A DNA stretch of 64,000 bases from an uncultured Candidatus Melainabacteria bacterium (GTDB taxonomy: Bacteria > Cyanobacteriota > Vampirovibrionia > Gastranaerophilales > Gastranaerophilaceae), in the NCBI GenBank assembly GCA_934717745.1, contig CAKUZB010000004.1, positions 88,298-152,297 on the forward strand. Direction: 5' to 3'. Each line of letters opens with the position of its first letter. The first letter of the stretch is position 1. Shown here piece by piece: positions 49,868-57,593 of this stretch. The position numbers were made by a program, and so were the translations under genes. Below the pieces are notes generated by a model. The model saw nothing but the letters and a program-made list of their open reading frames with translations, did no database searches and was not told the DNA's origin.

Positions 49868-51343
49868 ATGAAAAAATTGGGGATATTGATATTATTAATA
49901 ACATGTTTTGTTTTACCGTGTAATTCTGATGAATTAACCGATGATTATTTTGATATTGCCCAAAATTATCTTCAATCCGGAGATACAACAAAAGCATTAG
50001 AGTATATTAATTATGTTTTAACATTAAATCCTAAATCTTCAAAGGCTATTCAGTTTAAAAACAAGTTAATTCCTCAAGAAACAAATGACGATTTGTCCAG
50101 AACTGCTAATATCTTATCTAAACAAAAAAGCATTGCGGACTTGGCGATTTTAGATATTCCAAAATCTGATAAATACAAAATTGAAAATTCATCAGAATAT
50201 TACAATAAACAAGGTAAACAATTTTATTTAAATGAAGAATATGACAGTGCAATTCAAAGTTTCTTCCATGCGGTATCAATCGATAATAAGAATTACATTG
50301 CATACAACAATCTGGGTATGACATATTGGATGAAAAATAACTTAGATTGTGCTGAAAAATACTTTAAAAAAGCCGCATCTGTCAGCAAATATTATCCTCA
50401 ACCATACATTAATTTGGCTTTGTTATACAAGCAAAAAGGAGATATGGCTAAGCATTTAACATATCTAAAAAAGGCATTAGAGGTAAATCCTAATAACTAT
50501 TGGACATACTATTTATTAGGAGATTATTATACTTCAATTGAGGATTACCCTGAATCAATTGCACATTATATAAATGCAATCGACATAAATCCAAATTTTG
50601 CACCACCATATTTGGCTTTAGGCATATCTTATTTTAAGACTGATAAATATAATCAATCTATTGTTGCATTAAAAAATTATTTGGAACTAAATCCAAATTC
50701 GGATTTTGCATATTCAATTCTCGCAAAGAATTATTACATAATGGGCGATTACGAAACGGCTAAAAAGTTTATGAAAAAAGCATTTTCTTTAAATCCGACA
50801 TCTACATATAGAATGGAACTTGCAAAGGTTCAATTTAATGCCGGAGAATATAAATCAGCACTTTTGAATTTTCAAATCTTAGAGCCTGAATTTCAATATG
50901 CAGAAATTTATAACTATATCGGTTTATGTAATTTAATGTTAAAACGCTATGAATTGGCTATCTTAAACTTTAATAAAGCAATTGTGGCAGATAACCGCAG
51001 ACCGATTTATTATTACAATTTATCGCAAGCATATAACGCACTTGATGAAAAGCAAAAATATGTTCAATACTTGAATACCGCTTTGCAAATAACACCTGTA
51101 ACTTATCAAGATTATATTGATTTGAGTTGTATTTATTACAACACAGGTAAAATTAACCTTTCGATAAAAACATTAGAAAACGGAATAAATGTTTTACCTA
51201 ATGCAAAACCTCTTTATATGGCTTTGTTAAACTTATATGACAAATTAGATGATGATGTAAATTATAACAGTACTAAAAAACTTATAGAAACGAGATTTAA
51301 TTCAAATGAGCAGAAGAAAAAAGCAACCAAGTTGTTTAAGTAA
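49868..51343 (+). CDS. Secreted TPR-repeat protein
   Basis: A 491-residue protein with a Sec signal peptide (MKKLGILILLITCFVLPCNS) and about ten TPR units. Clear ones are GDTTKALEYINYVLTLNPKS, NLDCAEKYFKKAASV, GDMAKHLTYLKKALEVNPNN, YPESIAHYINAIDINPNF, YNQSIVALKNYLELNPNS and YELAILNFNKAIVADNRRP. Likely periplasmic, as an assembly scaffold. It starts 7 nt after the glycosyltransferase stop and its end overlaps the phosphoesterase start by 38 nt, which suggests translational coupling. Confidence 0.87.
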   Translation: MKKLGILILLITCFVLPCNSDELTDDYFDIAQNYLQSGDTTKALEYINYVLTLNPKSSKAIQFKNKLIPQETNDDLSRTANILSKQKSIADLAILDIPKSDKYKIENSSEYYNKQGKQFYLNEEYDSAIQSFFHAVSIDNKNYIAYNNLGMTYWMKNNLDCAEKYFKKAASVSKYYPQPYINLALLYKQKGDMAKHLTYLKKALEVNPNNYWTYYLLGDYYTSIEDYPESIAHYINAIDINPNFAPPYLALGISYFKTDKYNQSIVALKNYLELNPNSDFAYSILAKNYYIMGDYETAKKFMKKAFSLNPTSTYRMELAKVQFNAGEYKSALLNFQILEPEFQYAEIYNYIGLCNLMLKRYELAILNFNKAIVADNRRPIYYYNLSQAYNALDEKQKYVQYLNTALQITPVTYQDYIDLSCIYYNTGKINLSIKTLENGINVLPNAKPLYMALLNLYDKLDDDVNYNSTKKLIETRFNSNEQKKKATKLFK

Positions 51344-52298
51344 AATTTTTAATTTTTTAATTACAACAGTATTAGTTGTGCTGACGGCATTTGGAATTCA
51401 AATGTATTTTAATACTGCTCAAGGGGCAACAACTTTAAAGTTTGCTCAAATTAGCGACAATCACCTTTCAAGCGAAACAATTAATAAGGGGTATCGTCTT
51501 ACAGCAAATTCAAAAGAACTTTTAGACGATGCCATTAACGAAATTAATGAAACACCAAACTTAGATTTTGTATTTTTTACCGGAGATGTTATTGATGTTC
51601 CGTTTGAAAAAAATATGAAAATGTTTTTAGAACATGCAAATCGTTTGAAATATCCATATTATGCTGTTCCTGGAAACCATGATATTTGTGTTGGCGGATA
51701 TATGAGTAAATCCTTGTTCGTAGATTTAATGCGTCAGTATAATAAAAATTTTAAATTTAAAAAGACATATTATTCATTTACACCTAAAACCGGTTATAAA
51801 ATTATCGCTTTAGACCCTATTATTGATAGTAGGTTAACCGCAAATGGGGAGTTACCTCAAGAACAACTTGATTTTTTGGATAAAGAAATTAGTAATGCAG
51901 GAAATAATGTCATTTTAATTTTTATGCATGTTCCTCTTAAACAGCCTTTTACAAGCGACAGCCATAGACTTTTAAATGCTGAAAGTATGTACCAAATTCT
52001 GCGTAAATACAATAATCCAATAGCAGTGTTTACAGGTCATTATCATACAACAAAAGTTACCCGAGATAATAACATTATTCATGTAAGCACACCGGCATTA
52101 ATATCATACCCAAATGCGTTTAGATTTGTTACAATAAATAATTATAAAAATAAAGTAGTATTTGAAATTCAATACACTCCGACAAGACTTGCTGAACTGC
52201 AAACAAAAGCAAAATTGTTAGTATTTCATTCATCAATGTTTTACGGTTCAGAAAGTGATAGAACAGTTACAATTACAATAGATAAAGGACAAAAATAA
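51306..52298 (+). CDS. Membrane-anchored metallophosphoesterase
   Basis: A 330-residue calcineurin-like phosphoesterase. One N-terminal TM anchor (about 13-30). The metal-binding motifs are in order: ISDNH (Asp51, His53), GDVID, PGNHD, MHVP and GHYHTTK. The catalytic domain is therefore most likely periplasmic. The substrate may be a phosphodiester or lipid-phosphate head group; not predictable here. The start lies inside the end of the preceding TPR gene. The next gene starts on the last base of its stop. Confidence 0.88.
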   Translation: MSRRKKQPSCLSKIFNFLITTVLVVLTAFGIQMYFNTAQGATTLKFAQISDNHLSSETINKGYRLTANSKELLDDAINEINETPNLDFVFFTGDVIDVPFEKNMKMFLEHANRLKYPYYAVPGNHDICVGGYMSKSLFVDLMRQYNKNFKFKKTYYSFTPKTGYKIIALDPIIDSRLTANGELPQEQLDFLDKEISNAGNNVILIFMHVPLKQPFTSDSHRLLNAESMYQILRKYNNPIAVFTGHYHTTKVTRDNNIIHVSTPALISYPNAFRFVTINNYKNKVVFEIQYTPTRLAELQTKAKLLVFHSSMFYGSESDRTVTITIDKGQK

Positions 52299-53236
52299 TG
52301 ACTGACGAATTCAAAATTAAATTTAGAGGTGTACGTGGAAGTTATCCTTGTGCGAATAAAAACTTTTTACAATACGGTGGAAATACCTCTTGTGTTGAAG
52401 TAAATGTTGGCGGACATTTAATAATTCTTGATGCAGGTACAGGTTTGATAGACTTAGGCAACGAATTATTGAAAGAACATATTATGAGTGGCTCTCACTT
52501 AATGGAGCGAAAACCAATTGAGGCAACAATGTTGTTAAGCCATATTCATCAAGATCATATTTTAGGTTTTACATTTTTTGTTCCAAACCATATTGCAACG
52601 TCAAAAATCAATGTTTTTGGGGGCGTAAACTATAACGAAAGCCTTGCTGATGAATTGGCTCAATTGTTATTTACAAAATCATTTCCGGTTGATTTAGGTG
52701 ATATTGCTGCAAATTTAAATATTTGTGATATTAACGATACTGAATGTATAATTTTACGACATGGCTCAAATGAGCCAATTGTCAGAAACATGACAGCAGA
52801 TGACGGATTTGAACCTCAAGAAGATGATGTAATTATTACTTCATACAAATCTTATGCTCACCCACAAGAAGGTGTTGTTATTTATAAAATTATGTATAAA
52901 GGCAAAAGTCTTGTTTATGCAACAGATAAAGAAACTTATTTTGGCGGTGATAAAAAGTTGGCAAATTTTGCAAGAGGTTGCGATTTATTAATTCATGATT
53001 CACAATATACAACAGAAGATTATCTAAACCCTCACGCACCAAAACAAGGATTTGGACATTCAACATTTGATATGGCTTTAGAATCATTAGACTATTGCCA
53101 TGCTAAAAAGGTTATTTTCTATCACTATGACCCAAGTTACGATGATGAAAAACTAAACAGCATAGCAAAATTTTATGGCGATATGGCAGATAAGGCTGAT
53201 TTTGCTTATGAAGGACTAGAAATTAATATTTTATGA
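52298..53236 (+). CDS. Metallo-beta-lactamase-fold hydrolase
   Basis: A 312-residue cytoplasmic-looking MBL-fold protein. The metal site motif is SHIHQDH (His82, His84, Asp86, His87), preceded by GGNTSCVEV and LDAGTGLIDLG. Later metal ligands are likely in YATDKETY and HDSQYTTEDY, then GFGHST. The layout is that of PhnP/RNase Z-like phosphodiesterases. Its position after a phosphoesterase suggests a shared nucleotide or phosphodiester pathway. It overlaps both neighbours by 1-4 nt. Confidence 0.85.
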   Translation: MTDEFKIKFRGVRGSYPCANKNFLQYGGNTSCVEVNVGGHLIILDAGTGLIDLGNELLKEHIMSGSHLMERKPIEATMLLSHIHQDHILGFTFFVPNHIATSKINVFGGVNYNESLADELAQLLFTKSFPVDLGDIAANLNICDINDTECIILRHGSNEPIVRNMTADDGFEPQEDDVIITSYKSYAHPQEGVVIYKIMYKGKSLVYATDKETYFGGDKKLANFARGCDLLIHDSQYTTEDYLNPHAPKQGFGHSTFDMALESLDYCHAKKVIFYHYDPSYDDEKLNSIAKFYGDMADKADFAYEGLEINIL

Positions 53237-53817
53237 TAAAAAAACTTCTTGTTTTATTCGGAATATCAATTATCTTTATGAATCCTGTATTTTCCGCAGA
53301 CAGAAACTACATTGGATTAATGACTATTGACCCTGAAAAAAATGCCTACGTTCATAATAACTTTGGACTTGGATATTTAGATATGGGTCAATATTATGCT
53401 GCAATTCAGGAATTTAAAATTGCAATTTCTTTAAATCCAAATACGCAAGCAACCGCACTTTATTTGAATAATCTAGGCGAAACATACTTGAAACTGGGCT
53501 ATTATTCAGCAGCACAAACTTGTTTTGAAGACGCAATAGAAAAAGCACCTTTAACTTTTAGGTACTACTTAAACCTTGTAACTTCATATCAAATGCAGGG
53601 AATTACAGATAGTAAATTAAAATATTATACAAAAAATAAGAAAAACCCTCTTGATGATATAACAATAGGACTTCTTTATATTGCTAAAGGTAATACAGAA
53701 AAGGGGATTACTGTTTTGGACAATTTTGTAATGAATGAACCAAAATTGTTTATAACTGACGGAGTTAAATATTATTTAAAAAGTGTTATTGAAGAACAGA
53801 AGAACGGCAAACGCTAA
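53233..53817 (+). CDS. Small secreted TPR protein
   Basis: A 194-residue protein with a Sec signal peptide (LLVLFGISIIFMNPVFSA) and three TPR-like units (GLGYLDMGQYYAAIQEFKIA, NNLGETYLKLGYYSAAQTCF, and a third less regular). It is last in the 48301-53817 operon and overlaps the MBL gene by ATGA. The 3' end overlaps the convergent TOPRIM gene by 32 nt. Confidence 0.8.
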   Translation: MIKKLLVLFGISIIFMNPVFSADRNYIGLMTIDPEKNAYVHNNFGLGYLDMGQYYAAIQEFKIAISLNPNTQATALYLNNLGETYLKLGYYSAAQTCFEDAIEKAPLTFRYYLNLVTSYQMQGITDSKLKYYTKNKKNPLDDITIGLLYIAKGNTEKGITVLDNFVMNEPKLFITDGVKYYLKSVIEEQKNGKR

Positions 53818-54835
53818 TTTCATTGATAATTTCTCTAATTTCTGAAGAAATATCCGTATCTGATTGCACATGAGATTTGACAAGTTGAGCAAATTCAGCC
53901 TTTTTAAACTCGTGAAATCCTTTTTTCTTGAAGATTTCTTCGAGATTTAAAACCATTCTATCTTCTTGAAAATCCGACGCATCAATTGAATTTAGGTTAA
54001 CAAAATAATCGTTTAATGTTCTTAAAATAAGGTCTTTAGGCAAAATATCCTCAAATTCACCGCCATTAAGTAAATGTATTTTATCAAACTCTCTTAATTT
54101 TGGTTTAATCTGTTCTAAATTTTCTTTTGCGTCGTTATCTAATAATACAAAAATGGGAATTTTTAACTGTTCAGAAAGAGTGTAAAATAGTTTTACTACT
54201 TGATTTTTGCCTCCTGCGGAACAAATTTGAATCCCATTTTTATTAAAATCAAAATTACATTTTTTTGCAAAAACAGGTAAAAGAGTTTCTTCGGTAATTC
54301 CCTCAGCAATAACTACTAATTCAATTGGAAATCTTAGTGATAATTCATCTCTGTTATTTTTGTCAGTGGCTAAAGACTTGAACCAACGTAGGTTTATAAC
54401 GGAATTATCATCTATAAATTCTAAAACCTGATTATAGTTGATTTTGTTATCTAATAAAATGTTTATGTCGTTGTTTAATTTGAAAATCTTATTCTCATAA
54501 TCTGCTAATTTTTGGTTGATTTTCAAATCATTTTCTTTTTGAGTACAAAGTTCTTCAAGGGAAAGATTAATAATAAGTTCAGCATATTTTTTTAACTCAG
54601 AGTAATTCATTTCTTCTAAATCTTTTCTTTTGAATTTTGGTTCAATTAGATTTGATAAAATGATGTCTTTAAATACTCTTAAATACTTATCTTCCGTAAA
54701 TTTAAAACGAGTAAGTCTATCAATAGAGATGATAATTTGTTCTCTAGTTAAATTTTTAATCTTTTCTTTCGTAACATATCCCCGTAAATTTGTAACAATT
54801 TTAATATATTGTACAATAAAAACGCAAATTTTCAA
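53786..54835 (-). CDS. OLD-type TOPRIM domain protein without ATPase
   Basis: A 349-residue protein. Residues 1 to about 150 are helical and charged. The TOPRIM-like domain follows: VVIAEGITEETLLP (catalytic Glu), SAGGKNQVVKL, FVLLDNDAKEN (DxD) and GGEFEDILP. These match the TOPRIM nuclease domain of OLD-family proteins, but the ABC ATPase half is absent. It could be a nuclease/defence relic or a stand-alone TOPRIM. The 5' end is doubtful: the only in-frame start is a TTG at 54835 without SD; a GGGG-ATATG lies at 54777-54771 in another frame, which could be a frameshift. Confidence 0.7.
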   Translation of the reverse strand: MKICVFIVQYIKIVTNLRGYVTKEKIKNLTREQIIISIDRLTRFKFTEDKYLRVFKDIILSNLIEPKFKRKDLEEMNYSELKKYAELIINLSLEELCTQKENDLKINQKLADYENKIFKLNNDINILLDNKINYNQVLEFIDDNSVINLRWFKSLATDKNNRDELSLRFPIELVVIAEGITEETLLPVFAKKCNFDFNKNGIQICSAGGKNQVVKLFYTLSEQLKIPIFVLLDNDAKENLEQIKPKLREFDKIHLLNGGEFEDILPKDLILRTLNDYFVNLNSIDASDFQEDRMVLNLEEIFKKKGFHEFKKAEFAQLVKSHVQSDTDISSEIREIINEISVCRSSVLQ

Positions 54836-54880
54836 AACTATTTACGTTTATTTAAACAAGGGCAAAGGCATATTTATTAC

Positions 54881-56182
54881 ATGATATCATTAAACAATAT
54901 TCAAACATCTAATATTTATAGTGTAAAACCTGCAAAGACAACATCTTCAGCAGGTGTTACTTGTGCTTATGCCAATAGTCCAGCCAATCGTCCTTCTTTT
55001 ACATCATATAATCCTGTAAATGTTGTAAAAACAACTTTGACATCACCCGCAGATGTTCAAAAATATACAGAAATTTCAGCAAATTTGGATTCTGATGGTA
55101 AAAAATCTTTAGATTATATGCTTAAAACAGGAACTCTTTTAAGTAATAATTCAAACGACAAATCAACAACTCTTGATAATTTGCACAAAATGATTACAAA
55201 TCAAAGAGCAAAAGGGTTAGATTCAAAAACTATGTTGAATGATACCGTTAAAACAATTGCAAATCCTGCAATAATCACTCAACATTTTGGTAATATTCCT
55301 GATAATATTAAAGATACATTAAATGCTTATGATCCGTCGACAAAAGAAGTAACGCATTCCGGCTGTTGTGTTGCGGCAAGTATTGAGTATAATCTTGCAA
55401 GTCAAATGCCGGCAGAATTTGCACGTGTCGCAGAAGGTTTATCTTCAGAAAAAATGGCAAGTAGCAAAACAATTGATTTAAAAAATCTTTGTGCTGATAA
55501 AGATGATGCAAAATGGTTGTTAGATAACTTCAAAATTCCTTATCAAATGAAAGATAATAATAAAGCAGAAGTTACTCTTGCACCTGATAAGAATGCAATT
55601 TTTAGAGCACATATACAAACTATTGATAGAGATGCTTTGGAACGTTCTCCATTAGATGTTTTAATGCAATCAACATTTATGAATGTAGGTTCTCAACAAA
55701 CTTATAATACATTGAATGATATTCGTGTAGCATCATTTGGCCCTGGGGACAGAGGTCTTGTTGAAATTGAAAAAACATTTACAGAATCTATCGTAACAGA
55801 TTCAAACAAAACTTCCGTAACTTTCCAAGATGTTCAAGAAGCAAACGAAAACGGTGCAACTGTTGCGAAATTAGTTGGTTATAAAGCCGATGCTAACACT
55901 ATCAAAAGAAGTTTATTATACTCATTAGCACAAGGTCAAAATGTAATTATTGGCTATACTTCAACTGATGAAAATAACAATATTATAAATGGTCATGAAA
56001 TCACTGTTGTTGGTGCTAAAACAACAGGCGATGGAAAATTAGTTTTTGTATGTAATGATACAGATGATGATTCTCCTGAATTGGTTGAATATCACGAAGA
56101 TTACTTAGTTCCAAGAATTCACCACGTAGGTTTACCGACAGAAGTAGTCGAAGCAGACAACAAATTAAAGGCAATTTCTTAA
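54881..56182 (+). CDS. Putative papain-like cysteine protease
   Basis: A 433-residue protein. The N-terminus is low-complexity and contains RPSFTSYNP, close to the PQFTG motif of the proteins at 15400. A helical domain follows. The triad-like order Cys162/163 (HSGCCVAASIEYNLA), His372 (NGHEITVVGAK) and Asn392/Asp393 (VFVCNDTDDD) resembles a papain-like fold: Cys at the start of a helix, His at a beta strand, and Asn/Asp on the next strand. No signal peptide is present. I choose ATG 54881 (MISLNN) over the upstream 54809; the SD is weak. The substrate is unknown; a host-acting or surface effector protease is speculation. Confidence 0.65.
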   Translation: MISLNNIQTSNIYSVKPAKTTSSAGVTCAYANSPANRPSFTSYNPVNVVKTTLTSPADVQKYTEISANLDSDGKKSLDYMLKTGTLLSNNSNDKSTTLDNLHKMITNQRAKGLDSKTMLNDTVKTIANPAIITQHFGNIPDNIKDTLNAYDPSTKEVTHSGCCVAASIEYNLASQMPAEFARVAEGLSSEKMASSKTIDLKNLCADKDDAKWLLDNFKIPYQMKDNNKAEVTLAPDKNAIFRAHIQTIDRDALERSPLDVLMQSTFMNVGSQQTYNTLNDIRVASFGPGDRGLVEIEKTFTESIVTDSNKTSVTFQDVQEANENGATVAKLVGYKADANTIKRSLLYSLAQGQNVIIGYTSTDENNNIINGHEITVVGAKTTGDGKLVFVCNDTDDDSPELVEYHEDYLVPRIHHVGLPTEVVEADNKLKAIS

Positions 56183-56260
56183 ACTTTAATACTTTCTGAA
56201 AATTCCTCATTTTACATATAGTATGTTTTTGATATAATTTTATCAAAGTGAGGTCTTACT

Positions 56261-57343
56261 ATGAAAGATATGATGGATAAAATATTGCAAATCGAGGCAA
56301 AGTATAACGAACTCGGTATTACTCTTTCTGATCCTGCTGTGATTCAAGATTATAACAGATTTAGAGATTTATCTAAGCAAAGAAAATCAATGGAAGAAAC
56401 TGTTGAATTGTATTATGCGTGGAAAAAAGCCATTGATAGTATTGCAGATGCAAAAGAAATGCTAAAAGGTGAATCTGATGATGAAATGAAATCCTTTTTA
56501 AAGGCTGACATTGAGGAAAATGAAGCAAAAATTGTTCAATACGAAGAACAAATGAAGATTTTATTACTTCCTAGAGATCCGATGGACGATAAGGATATTA
56601 TGCTTGAAATTCGTGGCGGTGCTGGTGGTGATGAAGCAAATATTTTTGCCGGCGACTTGATGAGAATGTATATGCGTTTTGCAGATAAACAAGGGTGGAA
56701 AACTCAAGTATTAAGTATGACTGAATGCGAAGCCGGTGGTGTTTCAGAGGTTATTATTTCAGTTAAAGGTGATGCGGTATATTCAAAATTAAAATATGAA
56801 TCAGGTGTTCACCGTGTTCAACGTGTTCCGCAAACAGAATCTCAAGGACGTGTTCACACATCAACTGCAACTGTTGCGGTAATGCCTGAAGTTGACGATG
56901 TTGAAATTGAAATTAAACCTGAAGATATTGAAATGTCTACTGCTCGTTCAGGTGGTGCCGGCGGTCAAAACGTAAACAAAGTAGAAACAGCGGCTCGTTT
57001 ATTCCACAAACCAACAGGAATAATGATATTCTGTACTGAAGAACGTTCTCAATTACAAAACAAGGAACGTGCAATGCAAATTTTGAAGGCTAAATTATAC
57101 GATTTAGAAGTTCAAAAACAAACAAAAGAAATCACTGATTTACGTCGTTCTCAAGTAGGCTCCGGTGATAGAAGTGAACGAATTAGAACGTACAACTTTC
57201 CACAAGGTCGTTTAACAGACCACAGAATAGGTCAAAACTTAAATGTTTGGACAGTAATTGACGGAGATTTAGACGAACTTCTTAAACTGTTGATGGAATA
57301 TGACCAAAAACTTAAATTGGAAAAATTGGCAGAAGTAAACTAA
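56261..57343 (+). CDS. prfA: Peptide chain release factor 1
   Basis: A 360-residue class I release factor for UAA and UAG. The GGQ motif is in SGGAGGQNVNKVETAARL near residues 232-250. The stop codon recognition loop is RVPQTESQGRVHTST (RF1-type P-x-T rather than SPF of RF2). The start is MKDMMDKILQIE; GAGG lies upstream, and a TATAAT -10 about 25-30 nt before the ATG. Directly upstream of rnpM/ylxR by 1 nt, so it heads a translation operon. Confidence 0.95.
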   Translation: MKDMMDKILQIEAKYNELGITLSDPAVIQDYNRFRDLSKQRKSMEETVELYYAWKKAIDSIADAKEMLKGESDDEMKSFLKADIEENEAKIVQYEEQMKILLLPRDPMDDKDIMLEIRGGAGGDEANIFAGDLMRMYMRFADKQGWKTQVLSMTECEAGGVSEVIISVKGDAVYSKLKYESGVHRVQRVPQTESQGRVHTSTATVAVMPEVDDVEIEIKPEDIEMSTARSGGAGGQNVNKVETAARLFHKPTGIMIFCTEERSQLQNKERAMQILKAKLYDLEVQKQTKEITDLRRSQVGSGDRSERIRTYNFPQGRLTDHRIGQNLNVWTVIDGDLDELLKLLMEYDQKLKLEKLAEVN

Positions 57344-57344
57344 A

Positions 57345-57593
57345 ATGAAACATTTAAGAAAATGTATCGGTTGTGGTCAAATTAATGACCGTAAGAATTT
57401 AATAAGAATTACTCACGACAAAAGTTTAGATGAAGTTTTTATTAATCCGGATACGAAAAAATTTGGCAGATCAGTATATCTTTGTTATAATAAATTGTGT
57501 ATTGAAAATGCTTTTAAGAAAAATAAGTTACAAAAAATTTTGAAAACAGCAATTTCAGAAGAATTGAAAGGAAAATTAATTGAGTTTGAATAA
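57345..57593 (+). CDS. rnpM: RNA-binding protein of YlxR/RnpM family
   Basis: An 82-residue protein of the DUF448 family. The N-terminus CIGCG is the metal- or fold-defining cysteine motif, and then RKNLIRIT, GRSVYLCYN and the C-terminal helical part follow. RnpM has been described as a modulator of RNase P in Bacillus; the family usually sits between nusA and infB. Here it sits between prfA and infB; nusA is absent. The stop overlaps the infB TTG start region. Confidence 0.87.
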   Translation: MKHLRKCIGCGQINDRKNLIRITHDKSLDEVFINPDTKKFGRSVYLCYNKLCIENAFKKNKLQKILKTAISEELKGKLIEFE

